A DNA stretch of 64,000 nt from Ectobius pallidus (Eukaryota > Arthropoda > Insecta > Blattodea > Ectobiidae): the NCBI GenBank assembly GCA_964059195.1, contig CAXKWD010000006.1, forward strand, positions 6,874,530 through 6,938,529, given 5' to 3'. Below, one piece after another: positions 53,056 through 63,451 of the stretch. The notes below the pieces were generated by a model. The model saw only the letters and a list, made by a program, of their open reading frames with translations. It was not told where the DNA came from and did no database searches. The position numbers and the translations under genes were made by a program. Position 1 is the stretch's first letter. Every line of letters begins with the position of its first letter.

Positions 53056-53982
53056 CTAATAGCGAAGTTTACGCCAAACGTTGTGTTTAATCCTATTGTG
53101 GTGTGAGGATATCTTATGAATATACAATTCACCTTTATTATTTTCCATGTAAATACCCAATTTAATCCTCGGATAGTCTAGGACAATCCTTAAGTCCAGA
53201 AAATTTATAGTATTATTTTCGGATTTCTCAATGGTAAATTTTACCCTGCTATAAAAATCATTAAATTCCTCCAAAAGTTGTACAGAAATATCATTCCTAG
53301 AAATAACCAGAATAGCATCCACATAGCGAATGTATACAGCGATGTTGTCTACGTATTTGCTAATAACGGATCTCTCCATGAAGTAAAGAAAAATGTCAGA
53401 AATAATACCATACACGGGGTTTCCCAATGCCAAACCTTCATTTTGTTTGTAGATAATACCATTAAATTGAAAAATGTTGTAATCAGTACATACTTTATAC
53501 CACCTAAAGTACTCATTAGCGACGATACTATCCACGTCCAATTCAGTAAGCCATCTAAAGAGGTACTCTCCTGTTTGAGCCCTTGTTACACTTGGATACA
53601 AAGAAACGACGTCCAAACTAAACATACGAAAACCCTTGTTACATTCAACATTATCTAAAATTTCTCTTGCCTCAAAAGAGTTGCCGATTGACCATTTTGT
53701 TCTTTTTTGTATACCCATTAATCTTTCAACCAACAGTTTTGCTAAACCATATGCTCGGTGACTGTACATGGGAATAATAGGCCTAAGAGGAATACCTTGT
53801 TTATGTGTTTTAGGTAAACCAAAACAATTAGGCAATTCATGTTTGTTACCAAAAATCCGTTTTTTGGTGTTTTCACTAATAGTAACATTACTATCGATCA
53901 CTTTTAACACCTCCCTTTGAATGTTCTTAATTGGGTCCTTCTCTAGCACAGAAAAATCAGGAGGTTTGAAACAATCTTTCAT
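53056..53982 (-). pseudogene. PLE reverse transcriptase, catalytic Asp lost
   Basis: 308-codon open frame: FGLPKTHKQGIPLRPIIPM (fingers/palm), FRMFSLDVVSLYPSV (motif A, Asp kept), NEGLALGNPVYGIISDIFLYFME (motif B), YIRYVDAILVI (motif C) and NFLDLRI. Motif C should read YVDD; the second Asp is Ala here, which would abolish polymerase activity. A frameshift at about 53,060-53,130 separates it from the connector (NGYDTRRMD block). Confidence 0.85.
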
Positions 53983-54027
53983 ATTTTCGCCATATTTGTC
54001 AGAATCAATAAAAACAGGACAGTTTTC

Positions 54028-54359
54028 TTTGTCACTCTAAAAAACTCCGTGGCGCTACATCCCTGGAGGGACTTGGCCTACCACCCGACCGCTGCGTCAT
54101 CTCCCATAGGCAGATGGCAGGATTGGGGGGCATGTGGTCAGCATGCCGACACCCACGGCCGTTAATGGTGGTTTTCTTGACCGGAGCCGCTACTTCTCTA
54201 TCAAGTAGCTCCTCAATTTTGAATCACGAGGCTGAGTGCACCCCTACCAGACCTCCCTACCTCAGAAAAATCCGAGGAGGTACCGGGAATCGAACCCGGG
54301 CCGACGGATCTGTAGTCAGCGACGCTAACCACAAGACCACGCCGGCGGTTTGTCACTCT
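54028..54359 (-). mobile_element. tRNA-headed SINE with 11-bp TSD
   Basis: Body 54,039-54,348 (310 bp) on the minus strand, flanked by TTTGTCACTCT at 54,028-54,038 and 54,349-54,359. Read on the minus strand it begins with a tRNA-like head: GTGGTTAGCGTCGCTGA (A-box region) and GGTTCGATTCCCGG (B box, near 54,283-54,296). It ends in a short T-rich tail at 54,045-54,039. Inserted between the N-terminal ORF and the RT of the minus-strand PLE. Mobilised by a LINE in trans. Confidence 0.88.
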
Positions 54360-54428
54360 TAATAATTAAAATGTTGTTGTCCTCCATCCATTTCTTGGCG
54401 TTCGCTATGTCTTTATCCACATTAGACC

Positions 54429-54734
54429 TCACATACTTACCATTTTATCATTCAATTCCTCTACTGTCAAAGAAATCTCACGTACAAATCTGCTTTTCAT
54501 CTCCCCATCAGATATCATTTTCGACCCTTGAATAGCCGGGGCCAAAAGGTCCTCCATACTATACATGTTTACTTTAGGCGCGAACTTAAAACCATACCTA
54601 AAAATATTGGCAACTTTTTTCAGTATCTTCTTGTCGATTAAATTGACGAAAAAATCCCTTCTAGAGTCATGGTCATCATCATTCAAGGGCATAAGACCAT
54701 ATTTCGTATATTTTTTCAAGATGTTATTCCTCAA
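54429..54734 (-). pseudogene. PLE N-terminal region
   Basis: About 101 codons (KYTKYGLMPLNDDDHDSRRDFF, KFAPKVNMYSMEDLLAP, FVREISL) upstream of the RT in transcription order. The FAPKVN...DLL..P pattern matches the segment before the RT in Penelope-like ORFs. Confidence 0.55.
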
Positions 54735-54832
54735 TGTAGATAAATGTTCGGAGACTAAATGATGGTGCCTCTGTATAACACAATGCAGCTGTTCATTTGA
54801 TCCACTAGAAACAATTTTATTTTATTCTTGTG

Positions 54833-55195
54833 TAAATAACTGAAATTTTCAAGCACGATAACAATTTCAATAAAAAAGAAGAAACGGAACATGTACATCA
54901 AACTTGGATCCCCCTGCTAAAAGAGACTAAGATTAAAAAGCCCCGTCCAATTAGGAGCGCAGATGATTTTCCACCAATCACAGGCCACGCCACAAAAAAG
55001 TGAGTACAGACGGAAGAGCAGTATATAAGGAGGCTCGCGGCAGCGACAATGTCAGTACAGCCCAGACCTGCAAGAGTGAAGGACCTACCCTTGAAGATGC
55101 CGAACGAAGCCTTCAGTGAAACGTCGGGAATAAACAACCCAACTGAACCACGGCCTATAAGCCCGGGAAATCTGAGCAATCATCACAAGAATATT
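54833..55195 (+). pseudogene. Penelope-like element, plus strand, 3' remainder
   Basis: Continues the split copy: NFNKKEETEHVHQTWIPLLKE, ADDFPPITGHATKK, then a frame with DLPLKMPNEAF. The plus strand reads AGTGAAACGTCGGGAATAAAC at about 55,118, the PLE-type 3' motif also seen (on the other strand) near 21,470 and 52,190. Confidence 0.65.
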
Positions 55196-57000
55196 TGAAA
55201 AATAACATGTCAGATTGATCTTTCCTGTATTGCTTTTGAACAATCTTAACCCCTCCTTTTTTTTGCACTTTTCTCAACTTTCATCAGTCTTCACATTCCT
55301 AATCATTTTTCTGCTGTATTAACAATGAAGGGATAGGGCATTCATGGTTCCTAAATATATTTTATTTATATGCACATCTGTACATGTTTCAGGTTAGAAG
55401 ACAACTTCAGCTACAAGTAGAACAACAACAAAGATAAGGTCTGCTGATTAGTTGCTTTTAAAAACCCATATATATATATTTTTTTTTTTATGCGTGTCTG
55501 TGTGTTTATGTAGAATCTAGAAATTTTTGTTCTATTCTTTTCTACCACCTACACACCAATCTTACAATAGTATATCAATATGCTAGAAACATGCACATAT
55601 TTGCTTTTTTCCTTTCGTTGTTGACATGCACGGAATCCCCCTCCGTTTGTGAAATGACCAGGTTCAGAAGAACATAGCGTAAATGGTAGGAATATTCAGT
55701 ACGTTCACACACACACACACACATACGTTTTCATACGTCTGTCTAAGACTCTTTTTCAGAAAAGCTACATGGAATATTCATGTAGGGATAGGGCATTCAT
55801 GGTCCCTTAATATATTCTATATATATATGCATATCTGTATGTGTTTCAGATTAGAAGACAACTACAACAACATAGATGAAGTCTCCCGAATACTTGATTA
55901 AAAAAATAATAAAATAAGATAAATAAATTGATGGAATGATATATAGGTAATGTGTTTTCCTTTCAACCTCTCCCTCCGTCCTCAAAGGAAATCATGTTCA
56001 TACAGCTAATTCTTAAGATATCTAACACTAACATAATATTATTTTCTAGAACATTCGTGACAAGAGTTCTTTAGTTCAAACAAGAAAGTTGTGTAAGATT
56101 TGAGAGGGGAACATTAGTCATTAGTCATTCATTGTACTAAATTTCATTTTTATGCATCCTGCATAGTAACAGAAATTTGTTTCGATAATAGAACAACACG
56201 TCTGCAACCCTGATTTTATGATGAATCCATTTTGATTTTTCTGACATCTTTGAATCCAATTCATTTGAAACAGGAAAATTAAAAATACATTTCTTCATAT
56301 CTCCCGTCAATTTAAAAAATACAAGAATTTTAAACACTTCCCTCTAGATGCATTTTTGAACACAAAGTTTTAGCCATTGAACACGAAGTGAACCTTATGT
56401 ATGAATTCTTAAATATACAATTTCAGTTTTTTGTTTGTTTAGATATATAAGTATTTAAAACCGTTTTACCCTGAAAAGGTAGGGTTATGGACAATATTTT
56501 ATTGTTCGGTTAAACATTATAAGATAACTTTATCATGTTGTAAGAAAATGGCGCAAGATTTAAATTCACGCTAATTAATTATGAATCTACACATAGAACA
56601 GTTTTTATTGTATTAGTTATTACAAAATTTCCAGAACAGGAACTACAACCACTTTGAGTCCTAATACGAATTTGAACTATACATTATACATTTTGAAATC
56701 CCTTGAAACACCCGCCATTTTGAGTCTAGCTATCACCCTCCCCTAACCTCCATTTTCAGTCTTGCGATCACGCAATGCCTCCATCTTGTGTCCATCTCTA
56801 ATTTCCGCCAATTTTGAAAAATACAAATTTCATATCTCCCACCCCCATCCACCATTTTGAGGCCTGCAATCACGTACGACGCCATCTTGTCTGTCTCAAA
56901 TTTCCGTCAATTTTGAAGAATACAAATTTCATATCTCCCGCCCCATCCGCCATTTTCAGTCTTGGTTTAGAGTCTTCCATCATTTTGAGTCTTCTGCCAT
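55196..57000. repeat. AT-rich region with two repeat pairs
   Basis: A segment at about 55,330-55,440 (GGGATAGGGCATTCATGGTT ... TTTCAGGTTAGAAGACAACT) recurs at about 55,785-55,880. Each ends in an acceptor-like TTTCAG and a short Gln-rich reading frame, which could be a duplicated last exon. At 56,700-57,000 units of about 105 bp with CCGCCATTTTGAGTC, TCCGTCAATTTTGAAGAA and ACAAATTTCATATCTCCC blocks repeat in tandem. (TA)n and (CA)n runs at 55,470 and 55,707. Confidence 0.5.
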
Positions 57001-57009
57001 TTTCCCATT

Positions 57010-57790
57010 TATGTTGTTGGGGTGCCTGGCGATTTCCCAGTATTCTTTTATTCTTCTAGGCCACCAACGGTCTTCTTTGTGTATTCTGGTGGTCTGGTAA
57101 AACAATATCATGTGTCTCGCTTCAATGGCAGGGAATGCTATAGAATTGAATACCTTAACGCCATGCTGAGGCGAAGGGATTTGGATAACTGGGAACGGAG
57201 CAACTAAAGTTAGCACTGTCAAATTGTACAGGACTCATCCTCGTGTACTTCTGAAATTGCAGTGGATCATGCTCCCTCGTTTCAGTTAACAGATTCTGCA
57301 AGACTCCTTGATTGGGGATGAACCCACCATCATCTACGTCAATTTTTGTGGTTTGCAGTTCATGGACAAGTGAACTAGGTACTGAAGTTTGCATATTCAT
57401 GAAAGCTACTGAAGTTTGCTTTGTTTAGAATGTTCAGTGCCGTGTTAAAGTGTGCACTGAGTTTTATGTTCTTAAGGCGTTTACTGCAGCTATGTTGTTT
57501 ATACACTGAGAGGTTCCAGCGAGCAAAAATGATAAAAACTGTGGCTTGAGGACGCTGAGCATTCCTCCACTGTTTTCGGCTACAAATACAGGCCCAAATA
57601 TACTGTTTCCACAGCCAAGTATGAAACGTGCACACATCAACACGCTATATTAGTTAGGACTACTGAAAGCATCCAACGAAAAAACAGGCAGTGCAAAACA
57701 AACCGTTAACTTTTCGCCCGAACCATTCATTTATTGCATTTGGCAGGAATCAATCCGATTGCGCTGCCCAGAAACACTATGCTGTTCACA
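57010..57790 (-). pseudogene. Transporter/Harbinger unit, copy 2 (minus strand)
   Basis: Reading the minus strand from 57,770 down: sugar-transporter pieces (MCARFILGCGNSIFGPVFVAE-like, GTSQCINN), then the Harbinger N-terminal exon at 57,400-57,180 (DVDDGGFIPNQGVLQNLLTETREHD, RMSPVQFDS) and a WWPRRIKEYWEIARHPNNINGK frame down to 57,010. Same order and spacing as copy 1 (22.2-23.1 kb). Confidence 0.6.
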
Positions 57791-57990
57791 ATTGCCTTTC
57801 TGGTTTAGAACGAAGGTAGATTTGGTTCCCAAAGACTTCAGTTTGTTCGAGAGGTTTTTTTTTTCTCTGCAAACACCAACATGTATGATTTTTCTGAATT
57901 TATTAAACTCTATGGAACCATTACCTTTTCCTCTGAGGAAGCAAAGCGTTTACATTAGTAAGTGATTTGGCGTCTCGGGCAGAAAGCAAA
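57791..57990. other. Junction between inverted transporter/Harbinger copies
   Basis: Short segment with a T-run at 57,855; no match recognised. Confidence 0.3.
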
Positions 57991-58318
57991 TGAGTGAAAA
58001 GTAAACAGCAGCGATTAAGAACTTTGACGTTATGATTCAACAGAGGGTCCTAGGCAAGCATGGTTCTATATCTGTCTGGATTCTCGACGAGTTATCGGCA
58101 AAATGGAAGTGGAAACTTGCCGTGCAGTCGTAGTGAATTTCATCGACAGAGTACTCGCATGCCAGCGCAGTAGAGGAGGTCATATGCCTGGCATAATCTT
58201 TCATACATGAAATGGGAAGGTTTGATGAACATGTTCATGTATTTTGTTTATGTTTTTTGTTAAAATAAATTTCTTAATTTTATATATCAAAACAGGCACT
58301 CTTTTTGAACCACCCTAT
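57991..58318 (+). mobile_element. Tc1/mariner-like element, 3' end only
   Basis: A frame with ETCRAVVNFIDRVLACQRSRGGHMPGIIFHT and a stop, then an AT-rich tail and a terminus GGCACTCTTTTTGAACCACCCTAT at 58,293-58,316. C-x2-V---RV-ACq-s-GGH----l-H is the C-terminal signature of insect Tc1-like transposases, and GGTGGTTCAAAAAG is a common end. The left end and DDE domain are missing. Confidence 0.5.
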
Positions 58319-58369
58319 ATATAATACAGTTCGGAGAGAACTTTTCTCAACCTTAGCATTGTGTCTTCC

Positions 58370-59236
58370 TGGCTAGATGACGCAATGTTCAATCTGCAGC
58401 AGCACCACAACAGCTTGCCTCTTACTGGCAGAACCTTGAGGACACCTTTAACTAAACCAGAAAGGCATTCTGTGAACAGCGCAATCGGATTGATTCCTGC
58501 ACTGCGATAAATGAATGGTTCGGGCAAAAAGTTAACGGTTTGTTTTGCACTGCCTGTTTTTTCGTTGGATGCTTTTGGTAGTCCTAACTCCTATAGCATG
58601 TTGATGTGTGCACGTTTCATACTTGGCTGCGGAAACAGTATATTTGGACCTGTATTTGTAGCCAAAAAGAGTGGAGGAATGCTCAGCGTCCTCAAGCCAC
58701 AGTTTTTTATCATTTTACTCGCTGGAACCTCTCAGTGTATAAATAACACAGCTGCAGTAAACGCCTTAAGAACATTCGAAACGAAGCAAACTTCAGTAGC
58801 TTCAGTACCTAGTTTGCTTGGTGCATTGGCTGCAAACCACAAAAATCGATGCAGATGATGGTGGGTTCATCTCCAATCAAGGAGACTCCAGAATCCGTTG
58901 ACTGAAACGAGAGAGCATGATCCAGTGCGGTTTCAGAAGTATATGAGGATGAGTCCTGAACAATTTGACAGTGTGCTAACTTTAGTTGCTCCGTTCCCCA
59001 TTACCCAAAGCCCTTTGCCTCAGCATGGAGTTAAGGTAGGTCAATTTCAAATAAGACATTGGAAAAATAACAGTCAAAAGTCCCCTCCACTGAAACGAGA
59101 CATGCAATATTGTTTTACCAGATCACCATTATACACGAAAAGACCGCTGGTGGCCTAGAAGAATAAAAGAAGACTGGGAAATCGCCAGGCACCCCAACAA
59201 GATAAATGGGGATAAAGGATTACAAATAAATTCGGC
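58370..59236 (+). pseudogene. Transporter/Harbinger unit, copy 3
   Basis: Transporter pieces at 58,440-58,760 (NEWFGQKVNG-like; MLMCARFILGCGNSIFGPVFVAKKSGGMLSVLK), then the Harbinger N-terminal exon at 58,860-59,040 with the fullest form: LTETREHDPVRFQKYMRMSPEQFDSVLTLVAPFPITQSPLPQ. Continues to 59,236 (AATTCGGC) and, after a 4.5-kb insertion, resumes at 63,739 with GAGTGC. Confidence 0.65.
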
Positions 59237-60039
59237 CTGGGCCCTGTTTCATAGAACCTTTACACTAATATTATTAGCAAAAACATAATAATATTAGTTA
59301 ATTTTATTTAGTCTTCTGTTTCATAAGAATATTAGCTAACATTATTAGTTATGAGTTCATGGCCCTAAATTATTAGTAAATGTTACTAATATAATTAGTG
59401 AACAGTTTCATACACACCAATGGTAATAGAATTTGCTCATAATATTAGTTGTTTTTCTATGAGTGAATTTTCTCCCATAAGATTAGCAGAGAGGTTGAAT
59501 TTGTGACATCCAAGTTGTGAAAATCAAGAAAATGGCTGATTCTGATTCAAGTAACAGTGATGAAGAAGTAAATGTTTGCAGGCCAAGGAATTTTAGGCCA
59601 AGAATAGCCTATAATCTTATGGAACAAACATATGAATTTAATGAGAGATTTAGGTTAGGTTTTGATACATTTCAATATGTACTTGATAGAATTGGGAACT
59701 ATTTAGAGCACCCCACAGCAAAGAATAAAGCACTATCACCAAAGCAGCAGCTTCAGATTGCTCTTCACTGGTTGGGTAGTGGTGTACAGTATCATTGTGT
59801 CTCTGATATGCATGGTGATTCAAAAGCAACTGTGTGCAGAACTGTTCACAGAGTTGTTACTGCTATAAACCAAACTCATCTTCAGAATGTTGTATGTTGG
59901 CCTGCTGACTGTGGTGAAGTAGTTGCTAGATTCCGTGAACTTGGAGGTATGTGTTTAGTGTGTGGAATAATGGATGGGACACTGATAAACAGAGGCGCCA
60001 ACTTATATGGGCCCGTGGAGCTGAAGCCCACCCAATAAT

Positions 60040-60470
60040 TTACCGTAGGCCTATTTTGTTAAATAGTTTATTACTATTACTAAAATATGTTTTCTTGTTA
60101 AATCGCTGGAAAGCTAAAATCAGGCTATTTTTGACATACATAGTACTATCTCCTCTTCTTCCAATTCACTCACGATTGTTTGAGTCGTTTCTCAGTTCAT
60201 TAAATTTTTACGTCTTAATCTGTTAACGCATGAGAGGCGATGGGCTTACCACTTGCCCCTCTGCTTTCTCTCGGAAAATAAGCGTAACAAAATTAGTATA
60301 GGTAATGAAACCTCCACTTGTAGGCCCTATGCACCACCACAGGGGTTACAGGAACGAGTCAGTCAGTCAGTCAGTCAGTCAGTCAGTCAATCTGTTAACG
60401 CAGTTTCCACATCCACCGCCATATTTTTATGCATCTTATGCATTCATAAAAACTTAATCACATTGCTTTT

Positions 60471-60523
<53 letters not shown>

Positions 60524-60750
60524 CTAAGGAGAGTGCGGAAAAGTTAAATTCAGAAGTTAGATTATGCTTGTGGTTAATAAAAATCACAGGAAATATATTA
60601 ATTTAATGGACAGAGCAAGGAATTGTGATGCAAGACAAGAGTGTGGAGTACAAGACAACTATTACAAAATTTGTCTTCAGAAACAATGAAATCATTTCAT
60701 GTAGCCCTACAGTACTATATTTATACCATAGTCATATCAATATTTTATAA
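60040..60750. repeat. Microsatellite-rich left part of the hAT
   Basis: (CAGT)n at 60,356-60,389 and (TA)n at 60,475-60,521; the same two repeat types lie near the right end (63,322-63,450). No gene. Confidence 0.7.
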
Positions 60751-60751
60751 G

Positions 60752-60965
60752 GCAGGTGCCCGCGATAATTAATTCAAAAATAACAAAAATTAAGAGCAAA
60801 TCAATTAAAACACGTTTATTAACACTTACACACGAATCATTCATAAACTAAACGATTAATAATTATAATAAAACAGCTAAAAATCCGGCTTTGGAGTGCA
60901 TTCCACTATAAATAAATGATTTAAATAAAACATCTAGTAAGTAAATAATCGCGGGCATCTGCTAG
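60752..60965 (+). mobile_element. Short Helentron/Helitron-like element with inverted ends
   Basis: GCAGGTGCCCGCGATAATT at 60,752-60,770 is mirrored by AATAATCGCGGGCATCTGCTAG at 60,944-60,965, followed by T. A CTAG end with GC-rich inverted repeats resembles small Helentron-associated elements; a MITE is the alternative. Confidence 0.45.
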
Positions 60966-60994
60966 TCTGTTTTACGATACTCGGAGGTTCATTG

Positions 60995-61200
60995 GAGCGG
61001 TTGCAACTCGCCATTCAACCATATTCTGTGCTAACTTCATCCAACCATCCCTCGCAAGTCCTACTTCCCTTAAATCTTAAATCTATTCTACTATTGTCCT
61101 CCCACCTACGTCTAGGTTTTCCAAGTGGTATTTTCCCTTCGGGTCTCAATTCAAAATAGTTTTGGGATATGTCTTTCCTTCCCCATGTCCAGCCCATTTT
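60995..61200 (-). pseudogene. Non-LTR retrotransposon C-terminal fragment
   Basis: Minus strand reads GWTWGRKDISQNYFELRPEGKIPLGKPRRRWEDNSRIDL, then GWLDEVSTEYG. The G-RPLGRPRRRWEDNI--DL signature is the common C-terminal end of an insect non-LTR ORF2 family. Only the last ~65 codons remain. Confidence 0.65.
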
Positions 61201-62380
61201 ATCTTCAGTGATTTAATTACCTTTACTATATTCCGTGAAGAGTACAAGGTATAAAGATCGGCAATAGGCTATGCACTTTTCTCCAGTCCCCGTTTTCATC
61301 TCTCTTAGGTCTGAATGTATTCCTGCACGCCCTGTTTTCGAACATTCTCAGATTATATTCTTCCCGAACAGTAAGGGACCAAATAAAGTTCCAGTCCTCT
61401 TTCCTGTATTATTTACACGTTCTCTATTAATTTTAATTTGGGTTTTAGATTTAATTGTATTATTCACGGTTCTTTTGTTCTAGTTCTAGGCGAATTTATA
61501 AATATCTGTCTTTATCTCAAGTTGTTTTGTAAACTAAACACAATTTTTTTCTTAATAATTACTTACCATATTATTGGCTGTTAATGGTATTTATTTACAA
61601 TTAATACTGAACGGCACCCACACAAAGGCAAAGGTCATATGGGTGTTAAACTTAAATTCTGCATTTTGTGTGTCATATATTCGAATAAAGTAATTAGAAT
61701 GCAGTACACGATTTATCCGCAATGGGTTGTTTAAACAGGCTAGGGTCGTAAACAGAAGATAACTTATACAAAGACGATTCGAAAAAAAAAATATATATAT
61801 ATATATTTTTTTTTTTTTCGAATCGTCTTTGTATGCCTACAAGTAATATATATATAAATATTTTTTTTTTACTCCTAGGCATACGAAACATTGTAGGGAT
61901 TTATGGGCATCTTCCTCAGTTTTATGTATTTCGGAAAACGTAATTTGGAAAAGATAATTTAGTATTGCTTTGGCAATAGTATAACGACTGGTTGATTTAT
62001 ACATTATTTCGGAGAATTTCGTTCGCAGTTGTTTTAGTATTATTTTTCTGTAGGTAATTTATTGTTTAACCAAAGAAAGTTCTACGTTACCAAACATAAT
62101 GTAACAATTCCCACCACATAACATAATATTTAAATATCTGGAACCGTATCAATAGGCCTGTAAATAACACAGCATACCAGTGAGTGTGCTGTTGTGAATT
62201 GAGACGTTTAGAACTGGATGAATTCGTGAGCTTTCTCATGCGCTTCCTATTCTGCATTTTATGTGTCCTATATTTCACTAACTTAAAAAGCCCATCTTTG
62301 CTCGTGTTTTGTATTTTGTAAATCGAAATTAACTTACGAAGGACTTTCGATTTTCAAACTCTAGGTCCTTATATAGGTAA
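61201..62380. other. AT-rich hAT interior
   Basis: No coding signal apart from shadows. Contains the palindrome at 61,766-61,834 and a second imperfect one (TATGCCTACAAG ... ACTCCTAGGCATA, 61,832-61,881). Confidence 0.4.
61766..61834. repeat. 69-bp near-perfect palindrome
   Basis: ATACAAAGACGATTCG + A-run + alternating AT + T-run + CGAATCGTCTTTGTAT. Arms of about 33 bp with essentially no loop; cruciform-prone. Confidence 0.85.
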
Positions 62381-62384
62381 CTAG

Positions 62385-63130
62385 AATTTGAAATGAGGAA
62401 GAACGACTTATCACACTAAAACCATTCCCTCAGAAAACGCTAGATGTAGCTTTTTATGGGTCATAGAGGATGTAGAATTTTGCACGCCATTGTTTCTACA
62501 CATCATAGGGGTTGGGTTAGAAATAAGAAATAGAAATTCCGGTAACAAGAAATTTGACGGAATATTTTATTTCTCACTCTCATGTCACCATACAACCTTT
62601 CCAGGGCTGAAATCAAAAAGAAATTCAATATCACTTTCATACTTCCCTCACCCAAAAACTAGAACATAATAATATACTGTGCGCATAGGACTAAAAATGT
62701 TCCACGTTATTTTCTATCCTTTTACATGCTTAGGGCCTATGATAAACATCCATATTTCTCAACTAAAAATGCAATGCCTACAGGTATGAATAACGTATCA
62801 GTGGATATAATTATTTACCGACTTCTGATATGGCATACTCATTGGCACACCCAGGCTGAGACAACTGAAAATACTGTCCCTGCAATAAGAACTCTTATTG
62901 TACAATACATCAAAATATGAACTGAGAAAATGGTATTCTCTATGTCCAGGGTAGAGAAAGTTATGTGATTGGATCACATTGTGCATTATTTTCGTGGATT
63001 TCAATATTTATTTGCATCAATAAATTAATCTAATTAATCTACTTTGTCAAAGTTCCGTATCATGCACTTCCAAGGCTACCTGTGAACACTGCCAACAATA
63101 CACTGTTGTCATGAGAAGTGTATGTTCAAT
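62385..63130 (-). mobile_element. Helitron relative in reverse orientation
   Basis: Segments around 62,390-62,480 (CGCTAGATGTAGCTTTTTATGG, TAGAGGATGTAGAAT), 62,690-62,790 and 62,940-63,010 match, on the opposite strand and in reverse order, parts of the Helitron at 24,557-25,544 (for example 25,385-25,425, 25,080-25,160 and 24,890-24,990). Ends not identified. Confidence 0.5.
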
Positions 63131-63321
63131 GTGACTTGTATTTGACTAAATTTTATAATAAGGTATTTCGTCTCCTCGAAAACATATGATTTTTGGCACT
63201 TAAAATAAAAATTTTGCAAAATCCTTTTTTAGTTTTCACTTAGGCCTATACTATGAAACGAAGGTACTAGCAAAATTCAAAGTTTCTAACTATTATAGTT
63301 TAGGCTCTACGTTGATTCTCT

Positions 63322-63409
63322 GTCAGTCAGTCAGCCAGCCAGTCATTCATTCATTCATTCATTCATTCATTCATTCATTCATTCAGTCAGTCAGTCAGTC
63401 AGTCAGTCA

Positions 63410-63450
<41 letters not shown>
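63322..63450. repeat. CAGT/ATTC/TA compound microsatellite
   Basis: CAGT units, then about twelve CATT units, CAGT again, then (TA)n to 63,450, close to the hAT right end. Confidence 0.85.

Positions 63451-63451
<1 letters not shown>

Larger units (their letters stand above)
52103..54832 (-). mobile_element. Penelope-like element, minus strand, nested in another PLE
   Basis: The two ends carry a ~45-bp inverted repeat: TATTTACACAAGAATAAAAT at 52,103 and its mirror ending about 54,832, so the nested unit is well bounded. Inside on the minus strand are, in order, an N-terminal ORF (54,734-54,429), a SINE insertion, RT (53,982-53,056), a connector (53,132-52,881) and GIY-YIG (52,880-52,218), then a 3' UTR with ACCGAAACGTTGTGTG. 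Several frameshifts; close to full length. Confidence 0.75.

Noticed and set aside
60253..60522. ORF with Ser/Val/Gln and Ile/Tyr repeats, also 63,312-63,599
   Set aside because: Translation of (CAGT)n and (TA)n microsatellites; the genuine coding piece at 63,489-63,599 is Harbinger and is reported separately.
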